DNA from: Myceligenerans crystallogenes
GTDB taxonomy: Bacteria > Actinomycetota > Actinomycetes > Actinomycetales > Cellulomonadaceae
Length of the DNA stretch: 64,000 bases
Reading direction: 5' to 3'
Assembly: GCF_039529775.1 (NCBI RefSeq)
Contig: NZ_BAAANL010000001.1
Coordinates: 372,001 to 436,000 of the forward strand
Shown: piece after piece, positions 10,601 through 17,687 of the stretch
Numbering within the stretch: the first letter of the stretch is position 1
Layout: each line of letters opens with the position of its first letter
Position numbers and translations under genes: made by a program
Notes under the pieces: model-generated
The model's database searches: none
Told to the model about the DNA's origin: nothing
Seen by the model: only the letters and a program-made list of their open reading frames with translations

Positions 10601-12112
10601 TACGACCTGGCGCTGCTGCCGAACCCGCGCACGGACACCCACCTCCTGCTGGGCGTCATGGACGACCCGCACGGCCAGCGGCAGCCCACCGTGCACTACG
10701 AGCCGGACGCGGACGGCAACCTGGCCATCTACGGCACCGGTGGCGTCGGCAAGAGCACCACGATGCGCTCGATCGCGATCTCCGCGGGCCTCACCGTCCG
10801 CGGCGGGCCCGTGCAGGTGTACGGGATCGACTGCGGTTCGGGCGGTCTGTCGATGCTCGAGAGCCTGCCGCACGTCGGCGCGATCATCGACGGGGAGGAC
10901 GAGGAGCGCGTCATGCGCCTCATGCGCCGCCTCACCGAGACGCTGGAGGACCGGGCGGCGCGTTACGCCGAGGTCCGCGCGGGCACGATCACCGAGTACC
11001 GGAAGATCGCGAACCGGCCGGACGAGCCGCGGATCATCGTGATGGTGGACGGCATCGGCTCGTTCCGGGACTCGTACGAACTGGCCGCCGGGCGCGGGTT
11101 CTCGATCTTCGGCGCCTTCACCCAGCTCGCCACGGACGGGCGGCCCGTCGGGATCCACCTGGTGATGTCGGGCGACCGGGCCGTCTCCGTGCCGCCGTCG
11201 CTGGCCTCGACCGTGCAGAAGCGCGTCGTGCACCGCATGGCCCGCGAGGACGACTACATGATGCTGAACACGCCGAAGGACGTGCTCGACGCGACGTCGG
11301 CGCCGGGCCGGGCGGTCATGTTCGGCCAGGAGGCGCAGATCGCCGTGCTCGGCGGCGACTCGAACGGCGTCGTCCAGTCGCGTGAGCTGAACAAGCTCGA
11401 GCAGGCGATGCTGCGCGCCGGGACGCCGCAGGCGCCCGGGGTGGACCGGCTGCCGGACAACTTCCAGCTCGCGCAGCTGCCGCCCACGGCGGCGAACCTG
11501 CCGACGATCGGCCTGCGGGACCTGGACATCACGCCGATCGGGCTGCCGCAGCGCTCGCCGCTCATGCTCGCCGGCCCTCCGGGGTCCGGCCGCACGACGG
11601 CGTTCGTCACGATCGCCACGACGCTGCGCCGTGCCTCGCGCACGCGCCTGCTGTACTTCTCGTCGCGGCGCACCAGCCTCGGGGCGCTGGACCTGTGGGA
11701 CCAGGTGGTGCAGAACCCCGAGGACGTCGTGGAGGCGGTCAAGGAGCTCACCGAGCTCGTGCAGGCCGACAAGTTCGCGCCGGGCGGCCTGACCCTGATG
11801 ATCGAGAACTACACCGAGCTGGCGGGGACCCCGGCGGAGAAGCCGCTCGAGGCCTTCGTGAAGCTGGCGGTGCGCAAGGAGCACCTCGTCGTCGGCGAGT
11901 CGGAGTCCTCGACCTGGTCGAAGGCGTTCGCGCTGGCGGGGCCGTTCAAGTCGGGCCGTAACGGCATCCTGCTGACCCCGGGCGACACCGACGGCGACCT
12001 GCTGATGAACACGCCGCTCGGCAAGATCCGCCGGCGGGACTTCCCGCCGGGGCGCGGGTTCCTGATCACCGCGGGGAGGCCGGCGAAGATTCACGTGGCG
12101 CTGCCCGAGTGA
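7637..12112 (+). CDS. Type VII secretion ATPase, EssC/EccC type, with N-terminal ubiquitin-like and FHA domains
   Basis: This 1491-residue FtsK/SpoIIIE-family motor would drive export of WXG100 proteins. It starts with a beta-grasp-like region (about 1-95, resembling YukD/EsaB), then an FHA domain (about 105-190; GRNRDMDIRL, SKRHARI, SANGL). Two membrane helices follow (about 238-280). Three ATPase modules have Walker A motifs at about 706 (GGTTGAGKSE), 1033 (GTGGVGKSTT) and 1313 (GPPGSGRTT). Module 1 has a good Walker B (LIIVVDEF). Module 3 has Arg in place of the Walker A Lys and lacks an acidic Walker B pair, so it is probably inactive, as is common in this family. The FHA plus two-helix order is closer to Firmicutes EssC than to mycobacterial EccCa/EccCb. 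Confidence 0.93.
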   Translation: MRIKLTLNRPDQTSANVAVTADATATVRDVAETLFSADPTRNGAAAPSNLTLQVRGESGGAGADSRVLRPESDLTQAGLRSGSTVEIVRVSDQFMVPGADRGAAVATLRVIEGPDAGREFPLPVGTSYIGRNRDMDIRLADKQVSKRHARIVVGESIEIHDLDSANGLVMGGQAVTRATVTSSDIVTIGNDVVSVIALHRHAGLVPTSPAVEFNRSPRVVTRFGEDKITPPKPPRPIPPGRLPWIPMLAPMFMGLAMFAIFQNPRMLVFMFMSPLIMGAVFIDRRLNAKKQFEQATEIFLQNCEATAERIRRTHAVERAVRVAESPSLADALAATRRLGGLMWTHRPEHRWFLTVRLGMGRAPSRTEFDKPRENEGLAEHWQKVIDLQEQCVVIDDVPAVAALRFGGNVGLAGPSGIVEGVARSVLLQMVTLHSPAEVVVTALTSNRSRQDWEWLQWVPHTGSPHSPLGSTDHLAADPGQGIALLTRLEELVESRGVRLDGPPPFEGERDPEKDRTERMPKPVLPSVVVLVEDDVPLERSRLVRLAERGPSANVHVIWVAPTVEQLPAACRTFVVLQETAGPDGATTGQVHYGLLSFPVRCETADLATAHEIARILSPVVDVGAPVSDETDLPRSVSYLALAGTEVASDANSIVDRWRENLSLTPRDGSPPVRRKNPTNLRGLVGHNGIEPFYLDLRTQGPHALVGGTTGAGKSEFLQSWVMGMAAAHSPDRVTFLFVDYKGGAAFADCVHLPHTVGLVTDLSPHLVRRALSSLRAELHYREHLLNRKKAKDLASLEKTGDPEAPPSLIIVVDEFAALVGEVPEFVDGVVDVAQRGRSLGLHLILATQRPAGVIKDNLRANTNLRIALRMADESDSKDVLGDEMAAHFSASIPGRGAAKTGPGRITTFQTGYAGGWTKDEPELAQIDVEELDFGISRKWEMPARESVDDGGDPGPNDIARMVRTISVAASSAGVPEPRKPWLPELAATYDLALLPNPRTDTHLLLGVMDDPHGQRQPTVHYEPDADGNLAIYGTGGVGKSTTMRSIAISAGLTVRGGPVQVYGIDCGSGGLSMLESLPHVGAIIDGEDEERVMRLMRRLTETLEDRAARYAEVRAGTITEYRKIANRPDEPRIIVMVDGIGSFRDSYELAAGRGFSIFGAFTQLATDGRPVGIHLVMSGDRAVSVPPSLASTVQKRVVHRMAREDDYMMLNTPKDVLDATSAPGRAVMFGQEAQIAVLGGDSNGVVQSRELNKLEQAMLRAGTPQAPGVDRLPDNFQLAQLPPTAANLPTIGLRDLDITPIGLPQRSPLMLAGPPGSGRTTAFVTIATTLRRASRTRLLYFSSRRTSLGALDLWDQVVQNPEDVVEAVKELTELVQADKFAPGGLTLMIENYTELAGTPAEKPLEAFVKLAVRKEHLVVGESESSTWSKAFALAGPFKSGRNGILLTPGDTDGDLLMNTPLGKIRRRDFPPGRGFLITAGRPAKIHVALPE

Positions 12113-12139
12113 CGGGCGCGCCATCGCTGAGGAAGGGGG

Positions 12140-12187
12140 ATGGGTAGCACTGCCCATTCCGCGGGCGTCACGGGTTCTGGTTGAGTA
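12140..12187 (+). promoter_or_regulatory. Shared WXG-unit regulatory element, copy A
   Basis: A near-perfect dyad (ATGGGTAGCACTGCCCAT, 12140-12157) is followed 18 bases later by TCTGGTTGAGTA (12176-12187). The same arrangement occurs at 15259-15303 and 17574-17618, each time ahead of a WXG100 gene. Here it ends 64 bases before the start codon at 12252. It is likely a promoter/operator; no sigma factor consensus is recognised. Confidence 0.6.
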
Positions 12188-12251
12188 CGTGGCGTCGAAC
12201 AACGAGGCCGCCGCATGAGACGCATGCGGGGCCGTGGATGAAGGAGTGAAC

Positions 12252-12536
12252 ATGGTCGCAGAGGGCGGCAACGTCTTCGGTCTCGATGTCGAGGCAGTCC
12301 GGCAGCTGGCGAACGTCCTGCGTGAGCAGGCCGAGCAGGTCCGCACGACGGTCCAGACGGTCACGTCGCAGATGGGCCAGACCGAGTGGAACGGCCCGGA
12401 CGCCGTGCAGTTCCAGGAGGAGTGGGACGGCACCCACACCGTCAAGCTGAACGAGATCGCCTCCGCGCTCGACGAGTACGCCACGACGGCCGACAACAAC
12501 GCCTCGATGCAGGAGGACACCTCGAACCAGTACTGA
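12252..12536 (+). CDS. WXG100-family protein (ESAT-6/EsxA-like)
   Basis: The 94-residue helical protein carries the WXG turn (TEWNGPDA, about residue 45) between two predicted helices. It has no signal peptide and ends in NQY. Such proteins are exported as helical-hairpin dimers by the EssC/EccC motor, whose gene lies directly upstream. ATG at 12252 is chosen because AAGGAG at 12241-12246 gives ideal spacing; an earlier ATG at 12234 would place the ribosome site inside the gene. It has its own upstream element and a terminator hairpin at 12587, so it can be expressed separately and probably abundantly. Confidence 0.9.
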   Translation: MVAEGGNVFGLDVEAVRQLANVLREQAEQVRTTVQTVTSQMGQTEWNGPDAVQFQEEWDGTHTVKLNEIASALDEYATTADNNASMQEDTSNQY

Positions 12537-12586
12537 TCCTCACCGATCGGTACTGCCGCCGAGGCAGGCCTGCAGGGAGTCATCGC

Positions 12587-12618
12587 AAGGGGTGCGGCGC
12601 CACGGTGCCGCACCCCTT
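12587..12618 (+). terminator. Hairpin terminator after the first WXG100 gene
   Basis: A perfect 12-base-pair stem (AAGGGGTGCGGC with its complement) encloses an 8-base loop, 50 bases after the stop at 12536 and ahead of the GTG at 12690. It has no long U tract, as is usual in high-GC actinobacteria. It separates the small WXG100 gene from the fused one. Confidence 0.75.
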
Positions 12619-12689
12619 CGCCCGTTACCCGAGAGGGTGCGCCGGGAGCTCGACGAGTTCCGGGCACCCGCCATCGTTGAGGAGGGATA

Positions 12690-13718
12690 GTGGCCGGAGG
12701 GATGTACGGCGCCGACATCGAGGCGCTGCGTACGCTGGCCGACAGGATCGCCGAGGGCAGTCAGACGCTCGACGGCGTCGTCGCGGCGGTGGAGACCGCG
12801 ATCCCGGGCCCGGAGAGCTGGGGCGGGCCCGACGCGGAGGGATTCCGCGCGGAGTGGGGCGACACCCATCTGGTCCGCCTCCGCGAGACGGCGAGCGCGC
12901 TGACCGAGGTCGCCGGGAAGGTCCGGGACAACGCGGACGCGCAGGAGTCGACCTCGAACGACTACTCGGGCGTTCCCGGAGGGGGCGGCAGCGAGAACGG
13001 CACCCCGGGTGGTGGCGACGGCTTCGACTGGGGCGAGCTCGGCATGATCGGGCTCAAGTCGATCGGGCCGGTGCTGGCCGCGGTGAAGGCGATCAAGACA
13101 GGCAGCGCCCTGGTCAGCGCGGTGCGGGCGGGCGGCCTGGCCGCGGGGGCGCGGTCCGTCTACCTGGCTGCCGACGGTCTGGTCGGAGCCACGGCCAGGG
13201 GGTTCGGCGCCGCGAATTCCTATGGGTTGCTGGGCCGGCTCGGCGGCGGGGCGCTCTCGCCGATCTTCGGCTCCGGCGCGGTGCAGTTCGCCGGCCAGGC
13301 CTCGCGCTTCATCGGTGGTGCCGGTGGTGCCCTGGCGATCTACGACGGCGTCAACCGGATGTTCAACACGCAGTACGACGGCGCCCGTGGCGTCATGGAC
13401 CGCGTGATGGGCGGCGTCGGCGTCGTCGGCGGTGCCGGCAGCATCGCCATCGCCCTGGGCGGCGCCGCGTTGCTCGGCCCGGTGGGTGTCGGCGTCGTCG
13501 TCGGCGCGGGCCTGGCGGCCGGTGCCTGGGCGCTGGGCAACATGGTGTGGGACGCCTACGGCGACGAGATCTCGGCCTTCGCGAGCGACGCCACGGAGTG
13601 GGTGGGCGATACGGTGGGTGACGCAGCCGAGGCCGTGGGTGACGCGGCAGGTGATGCGGTCGATGCCGTGGGCGACGCACTGGGCGACGCCGGTGACTTC
13701 ATAGGAGGCCTCTTCTGA
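12690..13718 (+). CDS. WXG100-fused protein with long hydrophobic C-terminal region (candidate type VII substrate)
   Basis: The 342-residue protein begins with a WXG100 domain (about 1-92; SWGGPDAEGF at the turn). This domain is nearly the same as the stand-alone protein at 15473. A Gly/Ser linker (about 93-108) leads to about 180 residues rich in Gly, Ala and Val with several membrane-like stretches. The protein ends in an amphipathic stretch repeating VGDA and finishes GGLF. GTG at 12690 has GAGGAGGGA in front. The layout of WXG head plus hydrophobic tail resembles LXG/WXG polymorphic effectors, but no known toxin motif is visible; a pore-forming or structural role is possible. The next gene starts on the last base of its stop codon (TGATG). 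Confidence 0.8.
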   Translation: MAGGMYGADIEALRTLADRIAEGSQTLDGVVAAVETAIPGPESWGGPDAEGFRAEWGDTHLVRLRETASALTEVAGKVRDNADAQESTSNDYSGVPGGGGSENGTPGGGDGFDWGELGMIGLKSIGPVLAAVKAIKTGSALVSAVRAGGLAAGARSVYLAADGLVGATARGFGAANSYGLLGRLGGGALSPIFGSGAVQFAGQASRFIGGAGGALAIYDGVNRMFNTQYDGARGVMDRVMGGVGVVGGAGSIAIALGGAALLGPVGVGVVVGAGLAAGAWALGNMVWDAYGDEISAFASDATEWVGDTVGDAAEAVGDAAGDAVDAVGDALGDAGDFIGGLF

Positions 13719-14512
13719 TGGACCAGCAGGAAATGCGGTTCGACTCCGCCGACGTCGACGCCGCGCAGGGCGTCATGGGCAGGATCGTGCCGGGGAAGTC
13801 GACCCGTGTCGTGGCGCTCACGGACGAGCAGGTGCTCATCCTCGACGGCGTCGAGACCGAGCAGGTCGTGCCCTTGCCGTGGCTGGACGAGCAGGGGGAC
13901 GCCGACCGTTCCCTCGTGGGGCGCGTGGCGCTCCGGTCGATGCTGTCGCAGGGCCTGGTCAAGACGCTGCCGACCGCCGACGGCTCGGACGTGACGCTCG
14001 AGGCGATCCCGGAGATCACCGGCCCGCTCGTGCTGCGCCGGACGGCGCAGGCGATCATGTCCGTCGAGCGGACGACGTCGCTGGGCAAGAGCTGGGTGTT
14101 CTGCTACGTGCACGACGGGCTGGGGATCCTCGAGGAGGACGTGGCCGACAGCGGTCACCACCGCTTCTCGGTGTACTCCCAGGACCATCTCGGGGAGCGG
14201 CTCCAGGGCTTTCTCGACCCGACGTCGGCCGCGGTGCTGTCGGGCCGCACGCGGACGTTCGGGGTGGGGCAGTTCGAGGCGGAGGCCGCCTCGATCCCCG
14301 AGGTGGCCGAGGCTCAGGTCGTCACCACGCTCGCCGTGGTCCGCGCGGAGGCCGAGGAGATCGTCAACGTCTCGGTGTTCGCCGGGCCCCAGGGCGTCTT
14401 CGTGCTGCGCGGCAGCGACCGGGACGGCTCGGGGAACGAGACGCTCACCCTGACCGAGGCGGGTGCCGCGGATCTGCGCGCGCTGCCGGGCAGCCTGGTG
14501 GCCGCGCCGTGA
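13718..14512 (+). CDS. Soluble protein, possibly EspG-like chaperone of the WXG fusion
   Basis: The 264-residue protein has no signal or membrane segment and starts on the last base of the WXG-fusion stop, so the two are translationally coupled. The family is not securely recognised. The order of a short helical N-terminal half (SLVGRVALRSMLSQGLV) followed by a beta-rich half (WVFCYVHDGLGILEEDV, HHRFSVYSQDHLGERLQGFLDP) resembles EspG-type chaperones of ESX systems. The same general pattern recurs in the proteins at 18683 and 19399. A chaperone or immunity role toward the upstream protein is the natural guess, but this is inference from pattern and position only. Confidence 0.55.
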   Translation: MDQQEMRFDSADVDAAQGVMGRIVPGKSTRVVALTDEQVLILDGVETEQVVPLPWLDEQGDADRSLVGRVALRSMLSQGLVKTLPTADGSDVTLEAIPEITGPLVLRRTAQAIMSVERTTSLGKSWVFCYVHDGLGILEEDVADSGHHRFSVYSQDHLGERLQGFLDPTSAAVLSGRTRTFGVGQFEAEAASIPEVAEAQVVTTLAVVRAEAEEIVNVSVFAGPQGVFVLRGSDRDGSGNETLTLTEAGAADLRALPGSLVAAP

Positions 14513-15249
14513 CGGGGGAGCGTCCCGGCCGGAAGGTGCGCGCTCTCGCGGCACGGTTCCCCGAGCTGGGGGCGGTGCGGTACGTGGAGGGGAACCCGCC
14601 GTCACCCGCGGCGGTCGTCATCGCGGTGCTGGTGGTGCTGACGTTCTCGGCCGGGATCGTGCTCGGCAACGGCGAGCCGGCCGACGCGGCGCTCGTGGCG
14701 CCCTGGTGGGTCCTGATCGCCGCGGTCATCCTGTGGTTCCTCGGCTCGGAGAAGGTCGTCGTCCTGGAGCGCGGCCTGCTGATCGGGTCGGTGGCCCCGT
14801 TCCTGACCCCGTTCGTGGTCCCGTTCCACCGGCTGGACGCGGCGAGCGTCACGGCGTACCGGCCGGTGTGGAAGCTGCCGCAGATGGTGGCCGGAGGCGT
14901 CCCGCTGCGGCAGGGACGGAGCACGGTGTGGGGCTGGAACGGCGTGGCGTTCGTCGCCTCGGGGGTGCGGGCGACGCGTGCGGCGGTGGACTCCTCGGGG
15001 ATCCTCGGGCCCGGCGCTCTCGCCGGTGAGTCGCTGCGGCCGGGCGTGTGGTGGTTCGGCACCTGGCGGCGCACCGACGGCCTGGTCCGGGCGCTGGAGG
15101 CGGCGCTGGCCGACGCCGGCGCGCCGGGCGCCCGCGGGCTCGCCGGCCGGGCACTGCCGCAGGTCATGCTCTCGGGGAATCCGGCGGACGCCGGGGCGCA
15201 GCTGCCCGGGCTGCTCGCGGCCGGCGGGGCCGGCGCGGGCGGGGCCTGA
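14509..15249 (+). CDS. Two-helix membrane protein of the WXG unit
   Basis: The 246-residue protein starts with GTG at 14509 overlapping the previous stop (GTGA). It has two close membrane helices (about residues 31-53 and 62-80), then a soluble domain of about 160 residues with a beta-rich pattern (EKVVVLERGLLIGSV...FHRLDAASVTAYRP). The family is not recognised; the pattern recalls PH-like domains of small bacterial membrane proteins. As third gene of the WXG-fusion unit it may be an immunity or docking protein. The downstream hairpin at 15361 may end this transcript. Confidence 0.6.
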   Translation: MTGERPGRKVRALAARFPELGAVRYVEGNPPSPAAVVIAVLVVLTFSAGIVLGNGEPADAALVAPWWVLIAAVILWFLGSEKVVVLERGLLIGSVAPFLTPFVVPFHRLDAASVTAYRPVWKLPQMVAGGVPLRQGRSTVWGWNGVAFVASGVRATRAAVDSSGILGPGALAGESLRPGVWWFGTWRRTDGLVRALEAALADAGAPGARGLAGRALPQVMLSGNPADAGAQLPGLLAAGGAGAGGA

Positions 15250-15258
15250 GGGTTCCGG

Positions 15259-15303
15259 GGGGAGTACTCCCCATTCCGCCGGCTCGCGGGTTCTGGTTGA
15301 GTA
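15259..15303 (+). promoter_or_regulatory. Shared WXG-unit regulatory element, copy B
   Basis: A perfect 14-base palindrome GGGGAGTACTCCCC (15259-15272) plus AT is followed after 17 bases by TCTGGTTGAGTA (15292-15303). It shares a 17-base identical run (15287-15303) with copy A (12171-12187). Unlike copies A and C, a terminator-like hairpin (15361-15399) lies between this element and the next gene. Confidence 0.6.
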
Positions 15304-15360
15304 GGGGCTGTCGAACGACCGGGCCGCCCGGCGTGGTGGCCTGCCACCGGCCACGGTGCG

Positions 15361-15399
15361 GCGAGAGGCGCGGCACCACTGCGGTGCCGCGCCTCTCGC
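15361..15399 (+). terminator. Strong hairpin between regulatory element and WXG100 gene
   Basis: A perfect 17-base-pair stem (15361-15377 with 15383-15399) has a 5-base loop. It may terminate the 12690-15249 transcript. It also sits 57 bases downstream of element B and 73 bases upstream of the GTG at 15473, where it could attenuate transcription from B. Confidence 0.7.
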
Positions 15400-15472
15400 G
15401 CATCGGCGGCGCGGTAGCAGGGGCCGGCCGGAGCGGACCCGGCCGTGACACCGCCGAGGGTGAGGAGGAGAC

Positions 15473-15751
15473 GTGGCCGGAGGGATGTACGGCGCCGACA
15501 TCGAGGCGCTCCGCGTGCTCGCGGACACGATCGCCGAGGGCAGCGCCCGCCTCGACGGCGTCGTCGCGGCGGTCGGCGCGGCGATGGTGCCCGAGGACGG
15601 CTGGAGCGGGCCGGACGCGGAGGGGTTCCGCGCGGAGTGGACCGACGAGCACATGGTGCGGCTGCGGGAGACGGCGAGCGCGCTGGCCGAGCTGGCCGGC
15701 AAGGTGCGCGAGAACGCCGATGCCCAGGAGGCCACTTCAAACGATTACTGA
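15473..15751 (+). CDS. WXG100-family protein, second small copy
   Basis: The 92-residue protein has the WXG turn (GWSGPDAEGF) and is highly similar along its whole length to the first about 92 residues of the fusion at 12690 (MAGGMYGADIEALR... to ...STSNDY/ATSNDY). It looks like the head domain without the hydrophobic tail, so either a partner for the fusion or a truncated duplicate. GTG at 15473 is preceded by GAGGAGGAG. It should be exported by the ATPase encoded at 7637. Confidence 0.88.
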   Translation: MAGGMYGADIEALRVLADTIAEGSARLDGVVAAVGAAMVPEDGWSGPDAEGFRAEWTDEHMVRLRETASALAELAGKVRENADAQEATSNDY

Positions 15752-15848
15752 GGCGGCCGCGGAGGGGGCCGGGGCCGCGGCGACGCGCGACGCGATAGCT
15801 TTCACTCGCGCAGGCAGTGCGACCCCCACCAGGAGATGAGCCGATCCG

Positions 15849-16487
15849 ATGCGAACCCGACGTTCCCTGCAGGCTGCCGTGGCGGCCGGCCTGCTCGCCA
15901 CGACGCTGAGCGCCTGCTCGCTCCTGGCGGGCGAGCCCGGCGGGGAGGGCGGTGCGGCCCGGACGCCGTCCGCGGGCGTGGCGTCCGCTGAGGTGCCGGC
16001 CGGCGGCGCCACGGCCGGCGGAGCGCCGGCGGGTCCGCAGACGATCCAGGCCTCGAACGTCACCGCCCGGATCCCGGGCAACTGGGTCCCCGTGCCCGAC
16101 CAGGACCCGTGGCGGTACATCTACCAGCTCCCGAACGACGCCGGCGGCGTGGCGGGCCAGATCCGTTTCCTGTACCCCGGCACGGCGATGGGCCCGCAGG
16201 AGGCCGTGGACTGGTTCGTCGGGCAGATCGAGGGCACCGGCGAGACCCGCGACGACTTCGCCCCGGTCACCGCCCTGCGTCAGGAGGCGAACCGCGCGAA
16301 CACGTCGTACACCTACACCTCAGGGGGCCGGAACTACGTGGCCGTGGTCTGGGGCCTCAGCGACGGCAACGGCGCGCCGTCCCTGGTCCAGGTCTCGGGC
16401 CAGCAGACCGTCGTCACGCCGGACCTGGTGGCCCGGGTGGACCGGTCGCTGGACCTCACGGGCGACCTGCCGGCACCGGCCCGGTGA
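15849..16487 (+). CDS. Putative lipoprotein of the WXG locus
   Basis: The 212-residue protein has a short basic start, a hydrophobic signal and a lipobox ending LSAC (Cys near residue 23). A Gly/Ala/Pro-rich spacer follows, then a globular domain of about 140 residues (ASNVTARIPGNWVPVPDQDPWRYIYQL...). The globular part resembles small actinobacterial surface lipoproteins that handle a single-domain ligand; the family is not recognised. It follows the small WXG100 gene by 97 bases. It is anchored outside the membrane, so it may assist or receive secreted WXG proteins. Confidence 0.7.
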   Translation: MRTRRSLQAAVAAGLLATTLSACSLLAGEPGGEGGAARTPSAGVASAEVPAGGATAGGAPAGPQTIQASNVTARIPGNWVPVPDQDPWRYIYQLPNDAGGVAGQIRFLYPGTAMGPQEAVDWFVGQIEGTGETRDDFAPVTALRQEANRANTSYTYTSGGRNYVAVVWGLSDGNGAPSLVQVSGQQTVVTPDLVARVDRSLDLTGDLPAPAR

Positions 16488-16558
16488 CGCCGGGCCGGTG
16501 ACGTCGGGCCGGTGACCCCCGGCCAGGTGATTCCGGCCCGGCCGCACCGCCGGCGCCC
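16488..16558. terminator. Convergent intergenic region with GGGCCGG repeats and a weak hairpin
   Basis: Between the convergent lipoprotein and htpX genes, CGGGCCGGTGAC-like units repeat twice and can pair with CCGGCCCG near 16532-16542. It probably acts as a bidirectional terminator, but the stem is short and the call is tentative. Confidence 0.4.
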
Positions 16559-17461
16559 TCAGTACCCGCCGAAGCCGTTCGGCCCGTACCGGCTCCCGTA
16601 GCTGCCGCCCGGGCCGCCGGCCATCCGCTCGAGGCGGGCGATGCGATCCTTCATCGGCGGGTGCGTCGCGAACAGCCGCGCCAGCCCGGCGCCCCGGAAC
16701 GGGTTCGCGATCATCACGTGGGAGACGTTCGTCAGCTCCCGGTCCTGCGGCAGCGGCGCGAGCTGCGTACCCCGTTCCAGCTTGGCCAGCGCGGAGGCGA
16801 GGGCGAGCGGGTCGCCCGTGAGCTTGGCGCCGTCCTCGTCGGCGTCGTACTCCCGCGTGCGCGAGATCGAGAGCTGGATCAGCGTCGCCGCGATCGGCGC
16901 GAGCAGCGCCATCGCCAGCGCCGCGACGGGGTTGCCGCCCTCCCGGTTGCCGCCGCCGAACCACATGAGCGCCGTCGCCACCGACGTGATGACGCCCGCC
17001 ATCGCCGACGCGATCGACGAGGTGAGGATGTCGCGGTTGTACACGTGCATCAGCTCGTGGCCGAGCACGCCGCGCAGCTCGCGCTCGTCGAGCAGCTGCA
17101 GGATGCCCTCCGTGCAGCACACGGCGGCGTTCTGCGGGTTGCGCCCGGTGGCGAACGCGTTGGGCGCCTTGGTGGGCGAGATGTACAGGCGCGGCATGGG
17201 CTTGCGCGCGGCCGTCGACAGCTCGCGCACGATCCGGTGCATCTCCGGGGCCTGCAGCTCCGTGACCGGGTAGGCGTGCATGGCCCGGATGGCGAGCTTA
17301 TCGGAGTTCCAGTAGCTGTAGGCCGTCGTCCCGAGGCCGATGAGGACGAAGATCCACATGTAGCCCGACCTGGCTCCCATCAGGAACCAGATCCCGATGA
17401 GGACAGCCCACATCACGCCGAACATCGCGGCGGTCTTCAGACCGTTGTAGTGCCGATGCAT
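16559..17461 (-). CDS. htpX: HtpX-type membrane zinc metalloprotease
   Basis: The 300-residue protein has two N-terminal membrane helices, then the zinc site HELMH (about residues 136-140) followed by two further helices. The third ligand lies in REYDADEDGAK, typical of the M48B family. The C-terminus is Gly/Tyr-rich. HtpX degrades misfolded membrane proteins under envelope stress. ATG at 17461 has AAGGAAG upstream. The promoter at 17488-17514 fits a thiol/heat-stress ECF sigma factor (GGGAAC, 17 bases, CGTT). It lies in the middle of the WXG locus but on the opposite strand, and nothing ties it mechanistically to secretion. Confidence 0.95.
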   Translation of the reverse strand: MHRHYNGLKTAAMFGVMWAVLIGIWFLMGARSGYMWIFVLIGLGTTAYSYWNSDKLAIRAMHAYPVTELQAPEMHRIVRELSTAARKPMPRLYISPTKAPNAFATGRNPQNAAVCCTEGILQLLDERELRGVLGHELMHVYNRDILTSSIASAMAGVITSVATALMWFGGGNREGGNPVAALAMALLAPIAATLIQLSISRTREYDADEDGAKLTGDPLALASALAKLERGTQLAPLPQDRELTNVSHVMIANPFRGAGLARLFATHPPMKDRIARLERMAGGPGGSYGSRYGPNGFGGY

Positions 17462-17487
17462 CGCTACTTCCTTTCACCCACACGCTG

Positions 17488-17514
17488 AACGGCTCGTCAG
17501 GACGAACGGTTCCC
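17488..17514 (-). promoter_or_regulatory. ECF (SigR/SigE/SigH-like) promoter of htpX
   Basis: On the minus strand, GGGAAC (17514-17509) and CGTT (17491-17488) are separated by 17 bases, matching the actinobacterial stress-sigma consensus GGGAAY-N16-18-CGTT. Transcription would begin about 20 bases before the htpX ATG. Confidence 0.6.
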
Positions 17515-17573
17515 GCGCCACCGGGGCGCCTGGCAGCATCATGCACGACGTCACCGACACTCCCCGCGTCCGA

Positions 17574-17618
17574 GGGGACTCCTCCCCATGGCCGTCCGCC
17601 GGGCGGTCTGGTTGGCTA
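17574..17618 (+). promoter_or_regulatory. Shared WXG-unit regulatory element, copy C
   Basis: The dyad GGGGACTCCTCCCC (17574-17587) plus AT is followed after 17 bases by TCTGGTTGGCTA (17607-17618). It has the same architecture as copies A and B and sits 70 bases upstream of the GTG at 17688. Confidence 0.55.
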
Positions 17619-17687
17619 CGCCCGGAGGCTTGTGGCTCGCGACGCGGTCCAGCAGGCATGATGCATCCAGACGTGAGAGGAGGCCCT

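Noticed and set aside
11573..11599. Arg in the third Walker A of the secretion ATPase as a loss-of-function mutation
   Set aside because: The distal modules of this family are often degenerate, and the rest of the module is intact.
7457..12718. A 1753-codon minus-strand open frame across the EssC-type ATPase gene
   Set aside because: It is the antisense shadow of a high-GC gene: the translation is Arg/Gly/Asp-rich with no domain, while the plus strand holds the full ATPase.
17541..17687. N-terminal extension of the second WXG fusion to 17541
   Set aside because: The stretch contains the shared regulatory element and lacks coding character; GTG at 17688 gives the conserved start seen in the paralogues.
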